A stretch of DNA of 64,000 bases from Streptomyces narbonensis (GTDB lineage Bacteria > Actinomycetota > Actinomycetes > Streptomycetales > Streptomycetaceae), in contig NZ_BMSF01000002.1 in NCBI RefSeq assembly GCF_014649015.1, forward strand, positions 186,001-250,000, given 5' to 3'. The position numbers were made by a program, and so were the translations under genes. Each line of letters opens with the position of its first letter. The stretch's first letter is position 1. Shown one piece after another: positions 61,008-64,000 of the stretch. Under the pieces are notes generated by a model. It saw nothing but the letters and a program-made list of their open reading frames with translations. It searched no databases and had not been told where the DNA came from.

Positions 61008-61292
61008 ATGAGCAGCGAGCCGTGGACGATCGAACGGATCTGCGTTGCTCTCGGAACCCCCGCCCTCACCCAGAGCTTCCTCGGCCAGATCAACCGTGCG
61101 CCGGCCCATGAACTCCTCACCGTCTTCGCGAAGTGGGAGCGCATCGCCAAGGACACCGTCGCCGCCGTTGAACGAGGCCGCAAGCTGGCCGCCTACGACG
61201 CCCGCGGCGAAGCGGCTCCCGGCCCGTGGATCGATGCCACGGACCGCATCCGAACCGCGGCCGACCGGTCCCGCGCCAGCGGTGCGGCCTGA
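61008..61292 (+). CDS. Small helical protein, possible antitoxin-type partner
   Basis: A 94-residue protein, MSSEPWTIERICVALGTPAL, TQSFLGQINRAPAHELLTVF, AKWERIAKDTVAAVERG, with a charged C-terminus. It is mostly helical and has no recognised DNA-binding motif. It precedes a RelE-like gene by about 120 bp and has its own promoter-like region, operator-like repeat and strong GGAGG. A toxin-antitoxin role is inferred only from size, order and the nature of its neighbour. Confidence 0.6.
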   Translation: MSSEPWTIERICVALGTPALTQSFLGQINRAPAHELLTVFAKWERIAKDTVAAVERGRKLAAYDARGEAAPGPWIDATDRIRTAADRSRASGAA

Positions 61293-61412
61293 CCGCGATC
61301 GGCTCTTCGTACAGTCAGCGACCCGCTACGCTGGGTCGTGAAAGATCGCTGTCTGTGGGCCAGTGATTTCGTCGCACCCCGTCCTGGTGCCCGGAAGTCA
61401 AGGACCATCGCC

Positions 61413-61658
61413 TTGCAGTACCGGCTCAAGTACGACCCCGCCGCGGAAGCCGTACACGAAGCGATGCCGCCCGAGCCCAGCGAAGCGCTGACGCTCGCCC
61501 TCGCCGCCGCCTGCAGCGACCCCATCGGCGCCACGCGGCCCTACGGCGAGGACGACGGAGTCATCCGGATGCTGGTCACCGAGGCGGCCTTCGCCGTGCT
61601 CCTCGTCGGGGACACCCTCCAGACGGTGACCGTCCTGCAGATCAGCTACTACGGCTGA
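61413..61658 (+). CDS. Possible RelE/ParE-fold small protein
   Basis: An 81-residue protein, LQYRLKYDPAAEAVHEAMPP, EPSEALTLALAAACSDPIGA, TRPYGEDDGVIRMLVTEAAF, AVLLVGDTLQTVTVLQISYY. The order helix-helix-strand-strand-strand, with D-P-x-x-A, a D-P-I/F-x-x-T-x-x-Y-G motif and a final hydrophobic strand, resembles RelE-superfamily toxins. The usual catalytic Arg/His residues are not clear, so activity is uncertain. TTG 61413 behind AAGGA is preferred; GTG 61338 is the alternative. Confidence 0.5.
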   Translation: MQYRLKYDPAAEAVHEAMPPEPSEALTLALAAACSDPIGATRPYGEDDGVIRMLVTEAAFAVLLVGDTLQTVTVLQISYYG

Positions 61659-61707
61659 ACACCCGGGCGCTGCGGCGCTGCGGGCGCTTCGGCGGTGCGG
61701 CTCCGGG

Positions 61708-62814
61708 TCACTCCGGGGGCGCGGCCGTCACCGTCGCCGCCTGGTGCAGGTCGACCAGCGTGCGCAGGGCGGGCGGCAGCCAGTTCGACGGGGGCTCGGT
61801 CCCGGCGCCGCCGAGGCTACGGAGGACCTCGGTGGGTGACGGGCGGCCCGCGGGATCGTGGTCGAGGCAGGCGGTCGCCACGGAGGCGAGGTCCGCGGGC
61901 AGCAGCCGCGGCGCGACGGCCAGGGCCGTGCCCTCGGCGTAGCGGGCCGCGCCTCCGGCGTGGCACAGCACCATGCCGAAGGCGTACATGTCGACGGCGG
62001 CGCTCAGCGGCGCGCCGGTCAGCTGCTCGGGGGCGAGGAATCCGCGCGTACCGACGACGACGTCGGCGTCCGTCAGCGCGGTTGCCTCCGCGCCGCGTGC
62101 GATGCCGAAGTCGATCACGCGGGGACCGGCGGCCGAGACGAGGATGTTGCCGGGCTTGAGGTCCCGGTGGACGATGCCGCAGGCGTGGATGGCCTCCAGC
62201 GCCTCGGCGACGCCGAGCGCCAGGGCTCGGAGGGTGAGCGCGGGCAGGGGTCCGTGGATCCCCAGCACCTCGTCCAGCGACGGGCCGGGGATGTACTCGG
62301 TGACGAGCCAGGGCCTGGTGTCCTCGGGCCCCGCGTCGACCACCGGCGCGGTGTGGAAGCCGCTCACCCTGCGGGCGGCGTCGACCTCCCGGGCGAAGCG
62401 GCGGCGGAAGGACGGATCGCTGACGAGTTCCTCCCGCACCACCTTCACCGCGACCTGCCGGGCACCCGGGGACAGACCGAGGTAGACGGTGCCCATGCCG
62501 CCCTCGCCCAGCCGGGCCGTCAGCCGGTACCGGCCCACGTGCCGGGGATCGTCCCCGCGCAGCGGCTCGTGGGCGAACGGGAGGGCCGGCGGCGCGTGCG
62601 GACGCGGTGCGGGACGAGCCTGCTCCGGGTGCGGCGGCCGGACGTCGGCGGCCTCGGCCTGCCGGTGGATCCGCGCCACTTCGGCCTCGGCCTCCGCCCG
62701 CAGGATCGCGGACTGCTTCTCTCCCTCCGCCGCAAGGATCTGGGAGTGCCGGATGGCCTCCGCCGTGAGGATGGCCGCGCGCTTGTCGCGGTCGGCGCGC
62801 ATCTGCTTCTCCAT
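61708..62814 (-). CDS. Ser/Thr protein kinase carrying the remains of an SPFH domain
   Basis: A Hanks-type kinase domain with all main motifs: glycine loop LGEGGMGTVYLG, VAVKVV lysine, catalytic HRDLKPGN, IDFG and FLAPEQLTG (residues about 100-260 if translation starts at ATG 62814). The N-terminal 55 or so residues (MEKQMRADRDKRAAILTAEA, ILAAEGEKQSAILRAEAEAE) are the coiled coil that normally ends SPFH/band-7 proteins. No transmembrane or PASTA segment follows the kinase, which ends soon after the C-lobe. The true start is unclear: the frame is open farther upstream into damaged SPFH sequence, and GTG 62538 would give a kinase alone of 276 residues. Confidence 0.65.
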   Translation of the reverse strand: MEKQMRADRDKRAAILTAEAIRHSQILAAEGEKQSAILRAEAEAEVARIHRQAEAADVRPPHPEQARPAPRPHAPPALPFAHEPLRGDDPRHVGRYRLTARLGEGGMGTVYLGLSPGARQVAVKVVREELVSDPSFRRRFAREVDAARRVSGFHTAPVVDAGPEDTRPWLVTEYIPGPSLDEVLGIHGPLPALTLRALALGVAEALEAIHACGIVHRDLKPGNILVSAAGPRVIDFGIARGAEATALTDADVVVGTRGFLAPEQLTGAPLSAAVDMYAFGMVLCHAGGAARYAEGTALAVAPRLLPADLASVATACLDHDPAGRPSPTEVLRSLGGAGTEPPSNWLPPALRTLVDLHQAATVTAAPPE

Positions 62815-62954
62815 CGAGTCCTGGATGGAGGTCGGCGGCTCGATGGCCTTGAGCTCGACGCGGGCGACCCGGACGCCCCACTTGCCGGCCGCCGGTTCGA
62901 GGGCGCCGCGCAGCGCGGTGTTGATCTCCTGCCGGGAGGCGAGGGCGGGGTCCG

Positions 62955-63128
62955 GATCCGGTCGAACGGCGGGAACACGATGTTGAGTCCGGGGTGCAGC
63001 AGCCGGGTGTGACGTCCGTAGCGCTCGACGACGGCCACGGATCCCTCGGGGACGATCCGTACGGCCCAGGCGAGTTCCGCCAGGGCGAGCACACCCGCCG
63101 GCACGAACAGAAGCGTCACGGCGTCCAA
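62955..63128 (-). pseudogene. N-terminal SPFH/band-7 fragment
   Basis: Begins MDAVTLLFVPAGVLALAELA, a membrane anchor, then RIVPEGSVAVVERYGRHTRL and LNIVFPPFDRIR, the start of an SPFH protein. After FDRIR about 70 residues expected in the family are missing, and the sequence resumes in another frame at LASRQEINTALRG, within the frame that runs into the kinase. The repeat CCGGATCCGG lies at the junction (62951-62960). Confidence 0.7.
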
Positions 63129-63240
63129 CGGTCCGATCCCCCCTCGGCCTTCCCGTGTCAGTCGGCACAGTTTCGCAGAACTGACCCAAGGGGCACAGGT
63201 GTTGGGCGAGAGGGGAGTGGGCCTGGGTGGCGCCTTCGCT

Positions 63241-63816
63241 CTACTTGCCGAGGGTGGCGACGCCGGCCTGGGCGAACTTCTCGTCGAGGTCGCCGGAGGG
63301 GGCGCCGGCGACGCCGATGCCGGCGATGGGGGCGCCCTTGGCGGTGACGGGGGCGCCGCCGCCGAGGAAAAGGGTGCCGGGGATGTCCTTGAGGTTGGGG
63401 GCCTGGGCGAGGCGCTTGGCGAGTTCGGAGGTGGGCGCGTTCCAGGAGACGGCGGTGAAGGCCTTCTTGACGGCGGATTCGTAGGACTGGGGGCCGGCGC
63501 CGTCGCCGCGGAGGGTGACGAGGGTGTTGCCGTTGCGGTCGACGACGGCGACGGAGACGCGCTGGTTCTCCTTCTCGGCGGCGTCGAGGGTGGCCTGCGC
63601 GGCCTCGGTGGCGGCCTCGATCGTCAGGTGCGTCGACTGGGTGGTGTTCTTGTTCTTGGCGTCGGCCCTGGCGACGGCCGCGGCCGGAGCGGCCGCCGTT
63701 TCCTCGCCGGTGGCGTTGGCGGAGTAGGCACCGAAGGCGCCGAGCGCGATGGCCGCGGCCAGTGCGCCGCCGGTCACGGCACGGGTGCGCGTCGAGGCCT
63801 TCTTCACGTGCTTCAT
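63241..63816 (-). CDS. HbpS-like secreted haem-binding protein
   Basis: A 191-residue exported protein of the GlcG/HbpS family. A signal peptide with GALAAAIALGAFGAYSANAT precedes the mature domain (LTIEAATEAAQATLDAAEKE, VSVAVVDRNGNTLVTLRGDG, AKRLAQAPNLKDIPGTLFLG, GVAGAPSGDLDEKFAQAG). In Streptomyces reticuli HbpS binds haem outside the cell and works with the SenS/SenR sensor system. No such kinase pair is visible before the window ends, so that link is untested. ATG 63816 is the only start giving a clean signal peptide. Confidence 0.88.
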   Translation of the reverse strand: MKHVKKASTRTRAVTGGALAAAIALGAFGAYSANATGEETAAAPAAAVARADAKNKNTTQSTHLTIEAATEAAQATLDAAEKENQRVSVAVVDRNGNTLVTLRGDGAGPQSYESAVKKAFTAVSWNAPTSELAKRLAQAPNLKDIPGTLFLGGGAPVTAKGAPIAGIGVAGAPSGDLDEKFAQAGVATLGK

Positions 63817-64000
63817 GGGGTCCGCTCCAGTGGACTCGGGGAATCGCGGGGGCCGTCGGAGGACGCCGCCCGCTCTCTCCCTTCCATCCTGGTGTCGTAC
63901 CGTGCTCCGCCCCGTCGGCGTCCCGGCTGCACCCGGAGGACTCAACGGGTGACCCCCGGGTCAGCCGATCGGATGACCCCGGTCCGTCCCGTCGCCGGGT

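Overview
The window is high-GC actinobacterial chromosome and almost certainly Streptomyces. Coding is dense with strong GC3 bias and GTG/TTG starts. Typical Streptomyces families include DUF2637, PucR, LuxR/TrmB-type and HATPase regulators, an HbpS-like haem-binding protein and an S8 subtilase with a PA domain. No rRNA, tRNA, CRISPR array, integrase or replication gene was recognised.

Region 1 (1-4.9 kb) is core-like: a partial gene, an AidB-type acyl-CoA dehydrogenase, a YihY membrane protein, an AraC regulator and a VOC protein. Region 2 (4.7-28.1 kb) is the accessory segment. The gene for the ribosome-assembly GTPase RsgA is present twice: a truncated 5' copy (4948-5448) and an intact copy (26935-28056). 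They share a perfect 392-bp direct repeat (5015-5406 = 26996-27387), so a 21,981-bp unit is bracketed by rsgA sequence. Each copy has its own 23-residue leader ORF and the same type of start-codon hairpin, but the leaders differ. That pattern is what recombination between two diverged alleles would give.

Inside the unit are broken IS110 and IS5 elements, immunity-like genes, and a polymorphic toxin locus on the minus strand: a 1,236-residue exported DNRLRE/LamG protein, a 2,352-residue exported RHS protein, and an Imm1-type immunity gene overlapping it by ATGA. The RHS protein ends in a HINT autoprotease followed by a DddA-like (SCP1.201) deaminase. At the far side are a SUKH (SMI1/KNR4) gene, broken lipoprotein genes and WXG100-like genes. 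Several of these genes are split by apparent indels, at least some of them in short homopolymer runs.

Region 3 (28.2-48.0 kb) holds an Ada-Zn/AlkA glycosylase, DUF456, a LuxR-type regulator divergent from a subtilase, a PP2C-like protein, pyruvate oxidase (poxB), an anti-sigma-like ATPase, DUF2637, a FhuF-like 2Fe-2S protein under an iron box, a GntR regulator, a lipoprotein, a P-loop/beta-propeller protein and a type-I periplasmic-binding-fold protein. Region 4 (48.4-57.4 kb) is a purine catabolism locus: a PucR regulator divergent from the three xanthine dehydrogenase subunits, an NCS2 purine permease and XdhC. Region 5 (57.4-64 kb) has a ROK regulator, a TetR regulator divergent from an acyl-CoA dehydrogenase with a palindromic operator, a 14-unit 13-bp repeat array before a small RelE-like gene pair, a Ser/Thr kinase joined to a deleted SPFH gene, and the HbpS-like protein.

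All calls come from reading the sequence. Family names rest on remembered motifs, and no database search was run.
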